A stretch of 64,000 nucleotides of DNA from Castanea sativa. Its lineage: Eukaryota; Streptophyta; Magnoliopsida; Fagales; Fagaceae. This document shows, one piece after another, positions 49,101-61,243 of this stretch. A model generated the notes under the pieces. It was not told the DNA's origin. It ran no database searches and was given only the letters and a program-made list of their open reading frames with translations. How positions within the stretch are numbered: position 1 is the first letter of the stretch; each line of letters begins with the position of its first letter. The stretch spans positions 47,895,964 to 47,959,963 of the forward strand of contig NC_134015.1 of the NCBI RefSeq assembly GCF_040712315.1, written 5' to 3'. Position numbers and translations under genes: made by a program.

Positions 49101-50808
49101 TAAACAAAAGAAAATATTTAAGAGAGAATGTTTTTGTTTTCAATAAGCACAAGTACAATAGTCATGATAATGCCAGAAGAGATACATACAATCTTCATGC
49201 AAATATGCCAAACCCTTTGCAGACCCTAAAGCAATCTTGATTCTTTTGGTCCAATCCAACACTGGCATTCCTTGACCTGACAGCAGATACCAATATCATA
49301 CTGAGAATCATGACAATGGTTGATAAGGTGAGAAGACAAGAATTTCCCCTTACCATGCATATGATGCTCAAGTGTTTTATTTGGAACAAATTCATATATG
49401 AGCATTCTTTGTTGCTCAGAGATGCAATACCCCACCAACGAGACCAAATGTCGATGATGAACACGACTAATAATCTCAACTTCAGCCCTGAATTCCCGCT
49501 CCCCTTGTCCACTACCCGCCTTGAGCTGCTTAACAGCCACCACTCTTCCATCAGGTAGCTGACCCTTGTAAACATACCCAAACCCACCCTCACCAATAAC
49601 ATTTTGGCGAGAAAACCCATTGGTTATCTCCATCAACTCTTCATAGGTAAAAAATGACTTAGTAGCACCTAGGGAATTCGAGTCTGGTGCCCCTCCTTGT
49701 CCTTGGTATGCATTCCCCCTTTGACTTCCTTGACTACTTGCAAATGAATGATAATAGGGATCTCCTCCATTATTCCCCATAGTCTGTGACTGGTTGTAGT
49801 AAAATCCATCTGTACATCAGAAACACCAAAATTAAGAGATCATAGAGACATGTAGTAAGCAATTCGAATCCTCAAGAACTTCTTTTCACCTGATTTCACC
49901 GCAACACTATTGGGGGGCATGTAATGGGAGGTATAGATCTGAGCTCGTCTTCTCCTCCGTCTTGTGGTCACGAAAACGACTGCAATTAAGGCAATGATGA
50001 ACACTCCTGCTACCGCCACCCCAACATAAGTAGCAGTACCAGTTTGACTCTCACTCTTTGCTGGTGGTGGGCTGGAGCTAGCCTTAGTAGAGGAACCTAC
50101 AGTTTTGGGGGGAGGAGGGGACGGGCTAGATCCAGAAGGGGATGACCGAGGTGATGGTGATGATTTGGCTGGAGGGGGTGGCTGAGAAGTGTTTGACATC
50201 TTGGGTGGTGAACCAGGCGGGTTAGGCGAGGAACTGGTAGTTGGAGGAGGAACAAGGGTAGTAGATGGAGGTGGTGAAGTTGGCTGAGAAGTAGAATTAT
50301 TATCAGTAGGAGGAGGAGGAGGAGGAGAAGAAGAAGAAGAAATAGGAGGAGAAGAAGAAGAAGGTGGGGATTGTGATGGAGGCGGCGAGTTTTGAGAAGA
50401 TCCATTATTATTAGAAGGAGGAGGAGTAGGAGAAAGAGGAGGAGGAGGAGGTGATTTTTGTGGCGGTGATGGTGGTGGAGATTTTGGATTTGATGGTGGT
50501 GGAGGTGAAGCCTTTGGAGCTACTGTATCCGATGGTGGTGGGGGTGAAGGGGGATTAGAACCTGAGCCTGGAGACGAGGTAGGAGGCGGGGATTTTGAAT
50601 TTGAAGGCGGTGGAGAAGAAGTAGGAGGAGAAGGAGGAGGAGGACTTGAACTAGGTGAAGGTGGAGAAGACGAAGAAGAATTCTCCGGTGGAGGAGAGGA
50701 ATTATCAGGTGGGGGAGGAGGACTATCTTTCCCACCCGGCGATGACGATCCCTCCGGTGAAGGGGAACTAGAGACCAAAGAACCCAGCGTTTCCGCTGAG
50801 CCTGACAT
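46147..50808 (-). CDS. PERK: Proline-rich extensin-like receptor kinase (PERK)
   Basis: Eight exons in frame: 49890-50808, 49354-49809, 49190-49276, 48803-48873, 48627-48703, 48018-48165, 46742-46903 and 46147-46458, giving 743 residues. Exon one encodes a Ser/Pro-rich outer part (residues about 1-245) with SPPPP-type repeats that should bind the wall. The membrane span is [20 protein letters not shown], followed by RRRRRR. The kinase has [12 protein letters not shown] (ATP loop), VAVKQLK (catalytic Lys), [11 protein letters not shown] (RD type), DFGLAKL and [20 protein letters not shown]. The tail is Ser-rich. PERKs sense wall or osmotic change at the plasma membrane. All key kinase residues are present. 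The intron after exon four starts with GC (CAG then GCATGT); the others are GT-AG. Confidence 0.95.
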
Positions 50809-51844
50809 TCTCCTTAGCTTAACAAATTTCCTTATTTTGTGATTGTTTTTTTATTCTTCCCTACAATCTCGAATGCTTTCTGATGTATCTTCTCCTTCTT
50901 CTTTCTTCAATTCTACAAACACGTATTCTACATTTCTTTCTTCCTTTCTTTCAAATGTTAATAAAAAAACAAACTACTGCTCTGTGATTTACAACAGGGA
51001 CCGTACAATATCAATCACAACAAACTACAATATGCTCAATCTACACACACACAAAAACTACCGAATTCTAAAGACAAACTTGAACCAAACAAAACAAAAA
51101 CAATAGGATCAGGAAAAAATGAAACCTGGGATATGTGTGAAAAGTGAAAATAAAAGTTGGAAGCTAGATCAGAATGCGTGGATTCGCATGGTGATGATGA
51201 GCCATATTCAGAGGGGTTGAAGAAATAATGGTGAGAGAAAGAACCGGCTTCAATGAAACAAAGTCAAAGAAACTAAAAAAAGACAATCCAACAACAACAA
51301 AAATTGCAAGAAATTCTGGTTCTTACTTCTTATTAAGGCAAAGGTTTTGTCTCATTTTTGGTTGGATTGGGACATTGGAGCGCAGTATCCTTTTCGGTTT
51401 GTTACAAATTGTTATGTCCCAACTGTCTCGCTTCCTTTGTTTTCTAATGGTGCAAATTCTCCTTCAATTTCGGGTTACCGCGCAAATTAAGAATAACGGG
51501 TTTTGTTCTTGCCCGGGTTTGGGTCTTTACCCGGAAAGGAACCAGCAATAAATAATATCCACTCTAATCTTGCCACATCTCTCTCTCTCTCTCTCTCTTA
51601 AGAGTTTACTCGTCTCAATGTTTGCGCGTTGCTCTTTTTTTCTTTTTCTTTTTCTTTTTTTGTATTTCCTTTATTTTTTTGTGGATAATTTTGGCGTATT
51701 CTTTGTAGGCATTTTAAGTAGAATTGTAAATATATTTACTCAATTATTCTCAAGTTTTTTCCCAATTAAACCTAAGTTTTAGGAGTATTTCTGAATCACA
51801 TAAAGGAGAAATCTCTTAAATAGTATACCAATATAATTATATAG
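50809..51844 (-). promoter_or_regulatory. PERK promoter and 5' leader region
   Basis: Pyrimidine-rich near 50880-50960 and again near 51574-51600 (CT repeat). It probably contains the leader and promoter of the PERK gene. No precise start site can be given. Confidence 0.4.
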
Positions 51845-52137
51845 GATAAATTGTAAATTGCACCCTAAAGTTTGTGGGTATTTAAATTTTATACTCTGAG
51901 ATTTCAAATTTTGGAATTTACCTCCTGAAATTTTTTGGTGTTTGAATTTTGAACTTGACGTTTCAGAATTTAAATTTTATCTCCGAAAGTTTGGAGGTGT
52001 TTGGCTTTTATACCCAAATTTTGAAACTTTAGGAAGTAAAATTCAAGCACCCATAAAATTTAGGAGGTAAAATCCAAATTTTAAAACTTCATGGTATAAA
52101 ATCCAAACACCTCTAAACTTTATGGGTATAATTTTTA
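51845..52137. repeat. Foldback element with repeated internal units
   Basis: The left arm (from AAATTGCACCCTAAAGTTTG) and the reversed right arm (AAATTATACCCATAAAGTTT) match imperfectly for about 130 bp, so the unit folds on itself almost completely. Each arm is also built from about 50-bp direct units around ACCTCCTRAA...GGTGTTTG...TTTTATAC. It resembles a foldback MITE. A transcript would make a long hairpin. Confidence 0.7.
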
Positions 52138-52711
52138 AAAATATTGTGAGATTTTGTTGTGCCTCTAAACTTTCTTTTTGTGAAAAAAGACCTCGTTTTT
52201 TAGTTACAATATTTATTGCCAGATAAATTCAATGACACATAAAATTTCATAACTTTTTCATAATTAATACGGTTTCATGTTGTGTTTTGTGCACAGTGAA
52301 ATTGATAAACTCATGTAAAAATAATACCAATTACAATTTGTCAGTTCAATTAAATTAGGAAAAAATTGTGAGTTTTTTTTTTTGTTTGGTGTGGTGTTTC
52401 TAGCCTTATTCTTGGGTCTAAACTCTAAAGTCTGAACACCTAGACTCGGATCCATTCTCTTGGCTGAAGATTCGATTTTATTGTGTTCTAGTCCTCCTGG
52501 AAGATCAAAAACCTCTATCTCGTTTGAATATGGAAGAGTTTACATATGAATCTTCTAATAACCAAGTGATGTATTCTGATCAATTTTGACTCCAAATTCA
52601 TTGCATAAACATTTTGTAGTTTGCCTCCTGGGACCATGGTTGAGATGCAACAACTGCAAACACTCTTTTCCAAATAACAATAATATTTTAACAATTTCAT
52701 TAGTTAGCTGG
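52138..52711. other. Left flank of the MULE, no gene seen
   Basis: Noncoding, with a T-run at 52374-52382. No element ends recognised. Confidence 0.4.
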
Positions 52712-52835
52712 TTTTGAAAGAATATGTGAAACTAGCAACTCGAGTTTCTAAAAATCGAGATTTAATTAGAACTCGAGTTTCTAAAGCTCGAGTTCAATGT
52801 TTTTGTGCTACCTTACCTGGACAAAATTGCCACGT
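52712..52835 (+). repeat. Left terminal inverted repeat of the MULE
   Basis: It contains several ACTCGAGTTTCTAAA units and pairs with 62708-62822. Similar CTCGAG units continue inward to about 52915. Confidence 0.82.
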
Positions 52836-53039
52836 GGAGCCACGTAGAAATCGAGTTTATAAGACTCAAAATCTAAATTGCCACGTAGAACTCGAGTTTC
52901 TAAAGCTCAAAATCTGCATTATAAAAACAAATCCATACCACTTCAAATGGCTCATTAAAAAATCCTCAAAGTTCAAACACTCACTCACTCGAACACCGTT
53001 TCGCTCCGCCCTCTGAAACTCACTCACTCACTCATTCAT

Positions 53040-53160
53040 AAAGCAGATTAGTAGCCCAGTGCTGAAGCAAAATCGTAGCCCATTGTAGCGAAGGTAGTCT
53101 CTCAAGCAATCGTAGCTCATTGTCAAAGCCGTTCGTAGCCCACCGTGCCGAAGGTAGTCT
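53040..53160 (+). repeat. Short direct repeats in the MULE leader
   Basis: Three versions of CGTAGCCCAT/CGTAGCTCAT and two of GCGAAGGTAGTCTCTC or CCGAAGGTAGTCTCTC. Probably part of a transcribed leader; no frame was found. Confidence 0.6.
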
Positions 53161-53552
53161 CTCTTTCTTCTCAATACTTTGTCGTTTTTGCTTCTCAAAT
53201 TCCTCTGTCTCTCTCTCTCTTTCTCCAATTTTAGATTTTGGAATTTCATGATGTGACCTAGGGTTTTCGGATCTTTTTGGGGTTTTTTTTTATGTGTTTT
53301 TTTTGTTGGTGTTCTGAGAATATGGTTATGTTTTGGCAATATGAAGGCAAAATAACATAAACAGTATGTTGAATATAGGACAAGTAAATAAATTCTTTTC
53401 TAATAACTTAAGTTTTTGGGATAATGGTAATTTTTCAGGGTGAAAAATATATATTATATTAACAACCTCACTCAGATTCATGCAAACATTTTAAGACATC
53501 AGAGATGAATCAGCATAATTAGAAAATATGTGTTTATTAAAGTATGATACCT

Positions 53553-53725
53553 AGCTTGAGCCTTACTAAATGAAAAGGCATTTTACCATGAAACAAAGCA
53601 GGGGATTGAGGTCTGTGAATTAGGCAGATGTGTACTAGCGTGAGCCTTACTGAATGAAAAGGCATTTCACCATTATACAAAGCAGGGGAGTGAAGTTGGT
53701 GAATTAGGCAAATTTGTATTTTACT
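53553..53725. repeat. Tandem duplication, about 86 bp, two copies
   Basis: TGAGCCTTACTRAATGAAAA starts both copies (53555 and 53641), followed by GGCATTT and ACAAAGCAGGGGA. The surrounding 53.2-54.3 kb has no gene. Confidence 0.8.
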
Positions 53726-54364
53726 GTGCCTTTTTCATGGCGCACACCTGATGGAATTGTGGCTTCATATATTTTGCCACTTTGGTGTCCTAGACACTCC
53801 TTTCTCTGAAGCAAGTCACACCTCTCTAAAAGCGATCACATATTCAAGGCATATGCTAATACTTCATTCTTGGTTTAGTTGCCTTTAACACTGTTTTCCA
53901 TCTCAAACATGATTTCTTGAACAGGGTAAGGCATTTTAGACATGTATTTTTTGTGATATTGGATGTGTGGAATAATTGTGGATCCATATGTAAAGTATTA
54001 TGATATATTTAGCGATTTTGGCAGACATTTGCTGGAGTAATCAATTAAAAGTAAAATTTCGAAATGTAGGAAATGTGAATTTGTTGATCAGATATGGTGA
54101 TATCAACAATACTAACCTAGTCTCATGGAAGTAGTTTGATTTGAATGTAAAAATATTGACCTTAAATATCTTTAGAGTGGAAAGGGTTAAAGAGTGAGCG
54201 TGAGTGAGATAGTTTCTTGGAAAGTTACATGTATTTAGTGGGTTTGAACCCATGTCTTCACCCTCCACCTATACTTGTGAGAGGAGGAAGTGTCATTTGA
54301 GCCAGCAGGGCTAATTATTTTCTGCCCTCTTATTGTTCTTATTATTTTCTTTTTGCTAATGTTA

Positions 54365-55262
54365 GAAGCTTGCATCAAGGATCAATACTAAGTCCATATC
54401 TCTTTGCACTAGTGATGGATGAGTTCACTTAATTAATCCAAGAGGAAGTGCTTTGGCGTATACTTTTTGAAAATGATATATTTTTAGTGGATGAACTAGA
54501 AGTAGAGTTAATGGCAGGTTAGAAATTTGGTGAGACACTTTAGAATCTAAAGGTTTTCGATTAAGTAGGGTTAAGATAGAGTACATGAGATGTAAATTTA
54601 TTAAAAGTAGAAACATAATTAAAGGAATAGTAAGACTTGATAGTCAAGAGATGCTAAAGAGCGACAACTTTCAATATCTTTGGTCAATATAATTCATAAA
54701 GATGGAGATATCGAAGAGAATGTGAATCATAGGATACAAGCAAAGTGGATGAAGTGGAGAAGTGTATCGAGAGTGTTGTGCGATTGTAAAATATCTCATA
54801 AGTTAAAGGAAAAATTTTGTAAGATATGACCAGCTCTATGTTACCAAATATTAGGCTATTACGGAGCATCATATTATTAAAATGGGTGTCGCTGAAATGA
54901 GTGCATCATCTTATTAAAATGGGTGTAGCTGAAATGAGAGTGCTAAGATGGATAAGTGGACATATAAGGAAAGATAATATTTGAAATGAGGAAATTGCTT
55001 AAAGAAAGTGGAAGCCCCTATTGATGAAAAGATGAGGGAGAGTCACTTAGGATGGTGAGGTCATGTTCAAAGGATAACAACTAATGCACTAGCAAAAAAG
55101 AGTGAGTTGATCCAAGTTGAGGGAACAAAAAAAGGTAGAAAAAGACCACAACTCACATTAGTAGAAATAATAAAAAAAGAGCATGTCAATTAAGGGAGTA
55201 GCAAAGAGTATGACTTTAGGTAGAGTAGAATGGAGGGAAAAAAAACATACAGCCGACTCTAA
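54365..55262 (+). pseudogene. Dead LINE reverse transcriptase C-terminal part
   Basis: It opens with LHQGSILSPYLFALVMDEFT, the conserved reverse transcriptase motif of plant non-LTR elements. The expected ADD box is degraded to ENDIFLVDE. Later pieces include MGVAEMRVLRWISGHIRKDN, and the end (ALxRxxWR-like as GRVEWREKKHTADSN) is the usual 3' end of these domains. Many stops and frameshifts. A 36-bp tandem duplication sits at about 54866-54937. Confidence 0.75.
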
Positions 55263-55589
55263 CTAATTTGCATATTACATGTGTATGTGTGTGTCAGAAA
55301 AGGCTAGAGAAATAAACGATTCCACTTGTTTTGAGGTATTATCTTTAAAAATAACTTACCAATTACATAGGAACAACAAAGATCAAGGATGGATTGAATC
55401 CCCAATTACAGCAAAGTACTCTATTTAATCCTGAGTTATAGATGTACTTCTTCTTGCTTTCCATTCTTTTAGCATCCTTTTTTAAATAATGTCAATAAGC
55501 TGCTCTTTAGTATAGATTTTCCTTGCATATAGAATAGCATTCCTTTGCTCCCACACTATTAATGATCTCACAATAGCACTCTTTGCAGC

Positions 55590-58500
55590 ATGGAGCCTCG
55601 AATCGATGACGAGCCACAGATCTTGCACCCTGGTCCGCTTGATGAGTCATTGTTGACGCGACAACGATATCATCGATCAGAGGACATTTGGAATGGCGAG
55701 GTGAAATATCTAGTTCTAACAACTGCTTTAATTTTTACGTTGTCTTTGACTTTTAGTTAGCAAGTTCTTTCAAAGTTGTATTTGTAGTTGTAACAACTGC
55801 TATAATTTTTATCGATTTTGCAGGACCCGGGCCCACTTACGTGCCGTGGTCGCACTAAGGAGATGGCAAACATTAAGATGGGAGATATTCGGGTGATTGA
55901 CATTATCAAGTTGCTAAGGCTGGAAGGATTGTTTAGGGCCCCTTCTAGAGAAATAGATCATTGCCTAAAATCGGCCCTAGTTGAGCAATGGCAGCCGGAG
56001 ACTCATCCATCTTCCACATGGTGAGATGTCAATCACCCTACAAGATGTGGAGGTCATTTTCGGGCTTCCTATAGATGGTGAGGTCTTGGTTGGGCCGACT
56101 TCTGTGGTGGATGGGAAATGGCGAGATCTGTGCATGGAGTTGCTTGGTTTTACTCCGGCGAATGACAACAAAACTTTGGTGGGGCGAAGAATTCTCATCA
56201 GCCGCCTTGTTGATGCTATTGCAGCGCCACTGCCTCATGACGCAACGGAGATGCAAATACACCAGTATGCCCGGTGCTATATTTTAGCGCTGCTAAGGGA
56301 TAAGCTTTTCATGGACAAGTCAGGAGATAGGGTGCATCTGATGTTCTTGGCGTTCCTGCGTGACCTTCGTGATCCGCCACAGTATAGTTGGGGTAGTGGT
56401 TGCTTGGCCCGGTTGTCCAGAGAGTTGTGTCGGTCAAGCGAGGAAAAGGGCATCGCAGATTGGTGGGGCATGCACATTGGTCCAATATTGGGCATGGGCA
56501 AGGTTACCATTCTTGTGCCCAAGGATAGAGCCCCCACCTGGATGTGATTGTGGCCCATGGCCATATGCTCCACTTGCATTTAAGTAAGTATTTTCCTGAT
56601 ATTTAGTGTGTTCTGCAATGTACTCTTCTTAGTAACTATAACATGGGTATTATCTTATCTTATGTTATTCGCTCGTAACTGTAGGTGGGTGCGGGTGCCA
56701 AGCTCAAAGAGTAGGTCATCCGGCATGGCCTTGATCCACTATCACGAGCAATTAGTTAGAATGCAGCCGGACCAAGTAATAGTGTACAAAAATTCTGTTT
56801 GGTTATGTTAATTTTCCTTAAGAATATGATTGCTTCATCCTTTAACATATCTTCTATTTTAAATTTTGTTTTTTCCTTTATCTATGTATTCTCCCTTGTT
56901 TCACATTCCTTGATGTTATGATAATTGTTTTTTGTTTCTATTGTAGATTGTGTGACAGCCATACGAGGCAGACTTCAGCCACCTTCCTGACTTTTGCATT
57001 GCAGGGAGGGATACATGGACGGCAACGGTGCCACTTGTGTGTTTTTGCATAGTAGAGATACACCACCCAGATCGTGTCCTTCGTCAGTTTGGGTTGAAGC
57101 AAGAGCGACCCGACCATGTTGTGTACGATGAAAGACTGCATAGAATAAACTTGCGTGGGAAGGTGGAAAAGAATTGGAGGGAGGAGCATGGACCATATAT
57201 CCTTACATGGGATATGAGACAACAACGACTTTGCCATGCACCTCCTCAGACTGGTGAGATGCCTCGTGATCATGACTATTACCGCTAGTACCGTTCGGTC
57301 ACTTGAAAGTATGTCGACCGCAACAGCGCAAAATTAGATATATCGGTAATGTGTTCTAATTAGATTTATTGTCTACTTCATTTTTTCTTCAGTACATGTA
57401 GGACCATAAAATCAATTGATTTCTTTTTTCAGCAAAGCTGGTTTGATCTGACTAACCTCCAATTAAAAAGACTTCCTATTACATATAGTATTCTAATAAC
57501 ACTTTTAGTTCTTAGTTGAGTATTTTAGTAGATTAATAAGTACTATATTATCCATTCTACAATTGATACGTAAATGTCTCACATCTGATTGTACTGGTTC
57601 TTTCTCAGTTTTAGATTGAAAGCCATTTAGCGCTGTTGGAGATGCTTCCTGTAGGCAGCCGAGCACACAACCATGTCTGACGTGTCCTAAATGATCTAGC
57701 TGGGCTTCGTGGTGGTCCTGCAGCAAATGGGCAAGCAAACAATGGGCATGAGACTGAATCAGCAACTACTGCAACCCCAAGCATAAGCGCAGCACCCGTA
57801 AGTACACCGACCCGTGCTCAGCGGGCTACTACAAGCCCAAGCACAAGTGCAGCTAGGGGCTGTGGTCGGCCTGCTACAGCAAGCCCAAGCAGAAGTGCAG
57901 CTAGGGGCCATGGTCGGCCTACTACAGCAAGCCGAAGCACAAGTGCAGCTAGAGGCCATAGTCGGCCAGCTACAGCAAGCCGAAGCACAAGTGCAGCTAG
58001 GGGTCGTGGTCGATGTGCAATAACCCCTTGGGTTGTAAGTAGTCCTGAGATACCTGCACCCATCCCGCACGCATCTCCCCAGCCCGAGGTCCCTCCACCC
58101 ATCCCAGATGCATCTCCTTAGTCCGAGGTCCCTTCACCCATGGTAGATGCATCTCCTCAGCCAAAGGTCCCTTCACCTACCCCACCTTCGAAGCCCAGTT
58201 TCGATCTCGGTATTCATTCTCAGTTGACCCCTCCTATGCACCTTGAGACACCCTTAAACCCATCCACCAGCTCCAGTGCACCCACTTTGCCCATAGACCC
58301 ACCCCGTACTGAACCCATGACAATGATCCCTACTCCTGGCCTCTACACAGAGCATCATTACCCACCTACCTCATCCTCATCTGACCCTCTAGGACCTCCG
58401 GTTGGGATTGACACTCTACAGCCAGATACTGATGTACCGGACGAGCATCTCCCTCATCAGCCCTCACCCCCACGAGGTAGACCGCAACGTGCTAGAAGAG

Positions 58501-58745
58501 CTCCCACTTGTGGGACATGTGAACACAAAATAGGACACAAAGGTAGTTCTATGGTACGATACCATTAATTACGATGTATAGGCCAATTTTGCAGTTTACT
58601 TTTTCTTATCATTACATCGAATATTAATTGTATGCATCTAATGTCTTTGCAGCACAATGATGAGCCTAAGGATGATGCCCCGCAGCCTTCTCCCCCACCC
58701 AAACATTACACGAGGGTTAAAAAACGCAAAATTGGTGAACCTTGA
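55590..58745 (+). pseudogene. Plant mobile domain (MAIN-like) gene, broken
   Basis: Exon one (55590-55700) begins MEPRIDDEPQILHPGPLDES. Exon two from 55824 has TKEMANIKMGDIRVIDIIKL and, after a frameshift near 56006, LPHGEMSITLQDVEVIFGLP and LMFLAFLRDL. A second frameshift lies near 56450. Later exons hold WVRVPSSKSRSSGMALIHYH (56684 on), PYEADFSHLPDFCIAGRDTW (56959 on) and ESHLALLEMLPVGSRAHNHV (57616 on). Four 16-residue repeats follow, then a Pro-rich tail and a basic last exon (58653-58745, TRVKKRKIGEP). Nonsense codons stand at 56953, 57286, 57304, 57678 and 58119. The family is widely spread in plants, often inside transposons; MAIN proteins act in silencing and genome stability. This copy cannot make a full protein. 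Confidence 0.85.
57821..58012 (+). repeat. Four 48-bp tandem repeats in the mobile-domain gene
   Basis: Each unit encodes about 16 residues like PATASPSRSAARGHGR. Copies differ at a few bases; reading frame is kept across the array. Confidence 0.85.
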
Positions 58746-59215
58746 AAAAGGGTTTGTTACAGAGATAATGTTATATGACTTGTTTTTGGCATGTAAAATA
58801 TCCAAGTAATTATGTTGCCATGTACTGGACAATGCATACTATCTGTTCAAACTCTGTATTTTAGAACATGCTTGTATCAATGTGCAATGTTATGGTTTCA
58901 AACTCCGTATTTCAGTTACTGTTCTGTTCTACTTATCTATACTCTTTGGTTGCTTACAACGAAAAGACAGGAGAGCCTCTCACATGACAACCACTCACAC
59001 CCCATATGGTTCTAAAGTTTGGTTTTTTTGTTTCAAAAATTTTTTGGATCCTCGTTATTTTCAGGAATCAAATGGAGTGGCAGAAATATTTTTTACTTGT
59101 AAAAGAGGAAAAGGAGTGACATATTTCTTTTTTCCTCGGGTTGCTATATGATTTGCTCATTGTGGAAACTGTTTGTTTCTTGACATTAACAAATATCTGT
59201 TATTATAAAATCCAG

Positions 59216-60318
59216 ATTCCCTTTTAGAAGTGCATTCAAAAATGTAAATTTTAACCGAAGTTGGTCTTTGAACGTAGAGACACCTCTAGGAGTCATTCAG
59301 AATAAGCTGGATGAGGAAGGTAATTGGATGTAGTTTGAGTTCTTTAGTAATTCCTTTTTTTTTTTTTTGGAGAAAGTTCTTTAGTAATTCCTGATGTAAA
59401 GTTCTGTTTGTGAACTGTCATTTTTGAAAAGTCATTTATCGCTTTTTACTTCTGGTTATCAGCAGAGACAGTCCTCGTCCAATTCAGAATTTGCTGCCCA
59501 AATATAGAAGAAGACACAACAGTATGAACTCTGTTCTCCAAATGAGAATTTTACTGTTTATTTGGATATGAATTGATATTATCTATAAGTTCTGTTGGTT
59601 ATCTTTGTCGCCTTGATTCTTGGTAGGATTAATTGAAGTTGGACTCATGCAGGTTTATGTGATTGGTAGCCATATAAATTTGGGGAAATGGAAAGTTCAA
59701 GATGGGCTTAAACTTAGCTATGCTGGTGATTCAATCTGGCAAGGTGACTGTGTGCTGCGGAAGGTCGATTTACCAATAAAATATCCTTCTTGGTGTCTTA
59801 ATCTTCAATACGGCATCTGTATATTATTGCTTGCTATCCATATTACCTAATGATTACCAACTCTTATGTTCATCTCTCTTTTTTCCTTGACGGTTGTTCC
59901 ACGTATAATTATAGTAAGTATGGCAAAGCAGGAAACTTTTCTTTAGAAACTGGTCCCAATCGGGAACTAATTGTTGGCTCCTCGAAGAATCAACCAAGAT
60001 ACATTTTTCTTTCAGATGGCATGTTTCGAGTATGTTGTCAAACATAGATTCTATGTAAGTGAATTTTATGTTGTCGCGGAACTTTTATTATTGGCTCTAA
60101 TATATTCATTTATTTTGTTAGGAATTGCCATGGTGGGCTGCTGGTGTTGCAATTCCTATGTTTTCTGTTAGGTCAGAATCTGATCTTGGAGTTGGAGAGT
60201 TTCTTGACCTGAAGTTACTTGTTCACTGGGCTATGGATTCTGGGTTCCATTTAGGACAGCTTTTACCAATCAACGATACATCTGTGCATGGGATGTGGTG
60301 GGACTCATACCCTTACAG
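59216..60318 (+). pseudogene. DPE2: DPE2 (cytosolic 4-alpha-glucanotransferase) fragment with introns
   Basis: Five exons are visible: 59216-59319 (RSAFKNVNFNRSWSLNVETP), 59466-59521 (VLVQFRICCPNIEEDT), 59653 to about 59782 (VYVIGSHINLGKWKVQDGLK, part of a CBM20 starch-binding domain), about 59912-60029 (KYGKAGNFSLETG, QPRYIFLSDGMFR) and 60122-60318 (SVRSESDLGVGEFLDLKLLV, NDTSVHGMWWDSYPY). DPE2 transfers glucose from maltose to cytosolic glucans during night starch breakdown. The intact enzyme has about 950 residues; this piece covers roughly residues 130-320, with no start and none of the main GH77 active site. The donor after exon three is missing, and WAAGVAIP replaces the usual end of the CBM linker. 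It is a DNA-level copy, since introns are kept. Confidence 0.88.
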
Positions 60319-61243
60319 GTACACCTTCAATGTTCCCTTCATTTTTATTGTCTTGACAATTTTGAAAATTTCTTGAAGTTGTGAATTGCTGCACTTTTCG
60401 TTTCTTTGCTGCTGCTGACTGGCACATTTGTGTGTTCCCAAGTTCCATTTATTATCCCACTTAGATTTGTAATTCATCTTGGCTCTGATAATTGTAAGAA
60501 ACCTTAATGGGTTTGCCGACTATGTCATCAAAAATAAATAAATAAATAAATGCTCTTGCCTTGAACTCCCTGGGGTAGAGGAAACTCGTCAGTTAGTTTA
60601 GCTATGATTTTTCACAATCCAATATTCCAATTGGTTTCTGAATAATTATTTCCATTTTTTTCCTCATCTTATTTGAATAAATAAACTATGCTTGAGTTTT
60701 ACATATCTAATAACCAAGGTTGGACAACATATTAGGGATGGTGGATCACTAAAGCATCTGATGTCACATATACTTATTGTGACACTGTACCATTTGAGCA
60801 CATCATTATTTTGTGTTTGTGGTTGCATCTTTAATAAATGGCTGACTATGTCCATTAGATTGTGGTCAATTGTCATTCCAATGTCAACCATGGCTGCTCT
60901 CTCCTTCTCTCAATCAAGTCCAAAATGTCTTGGGCTTCACCACAGAGACATCCCATGTACTTCTAGGCTAATGAGCTAGCGATTTTCATCTAAATTCCTT
61001 GTTTTTAATAGGCTAACTCGTGGAAGAGAACTAGTATGATATTTTTTGTAAGTTGGGTAATAAACTTTGCACTAATAATTTCTACTGTGATTTTTTTATA
61101 TAATTAATGTCTCCTTTTATAGAGTTTTTATTGGTAATTACACGCACTCAGTGGGTCTTGAATTTCTTCATTTATATATATATATATATATATATCATAA
61201 ATTGTGAAATATTTCAACTATTAATTGTGATTTTGAATTTTAG
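60319..61243. other. Stretch between the DPE2 and SMG1 fragments
   Basis: No exon of either gene was recognised. An (AAAT)n run lies near 60532-60551 and an AT microsatellite at 61169-61195. It probably includes intron DNA of both captured genes; the junction cannot be placed by eye. Confidence 0.4.

Noticed and set aside
50097..50735. Leu-rich open frames overlapping PERK exon one
   Set aside because: They are other-frame readings of the Ser/Pro repeat codons, without starts or similarity of their own.
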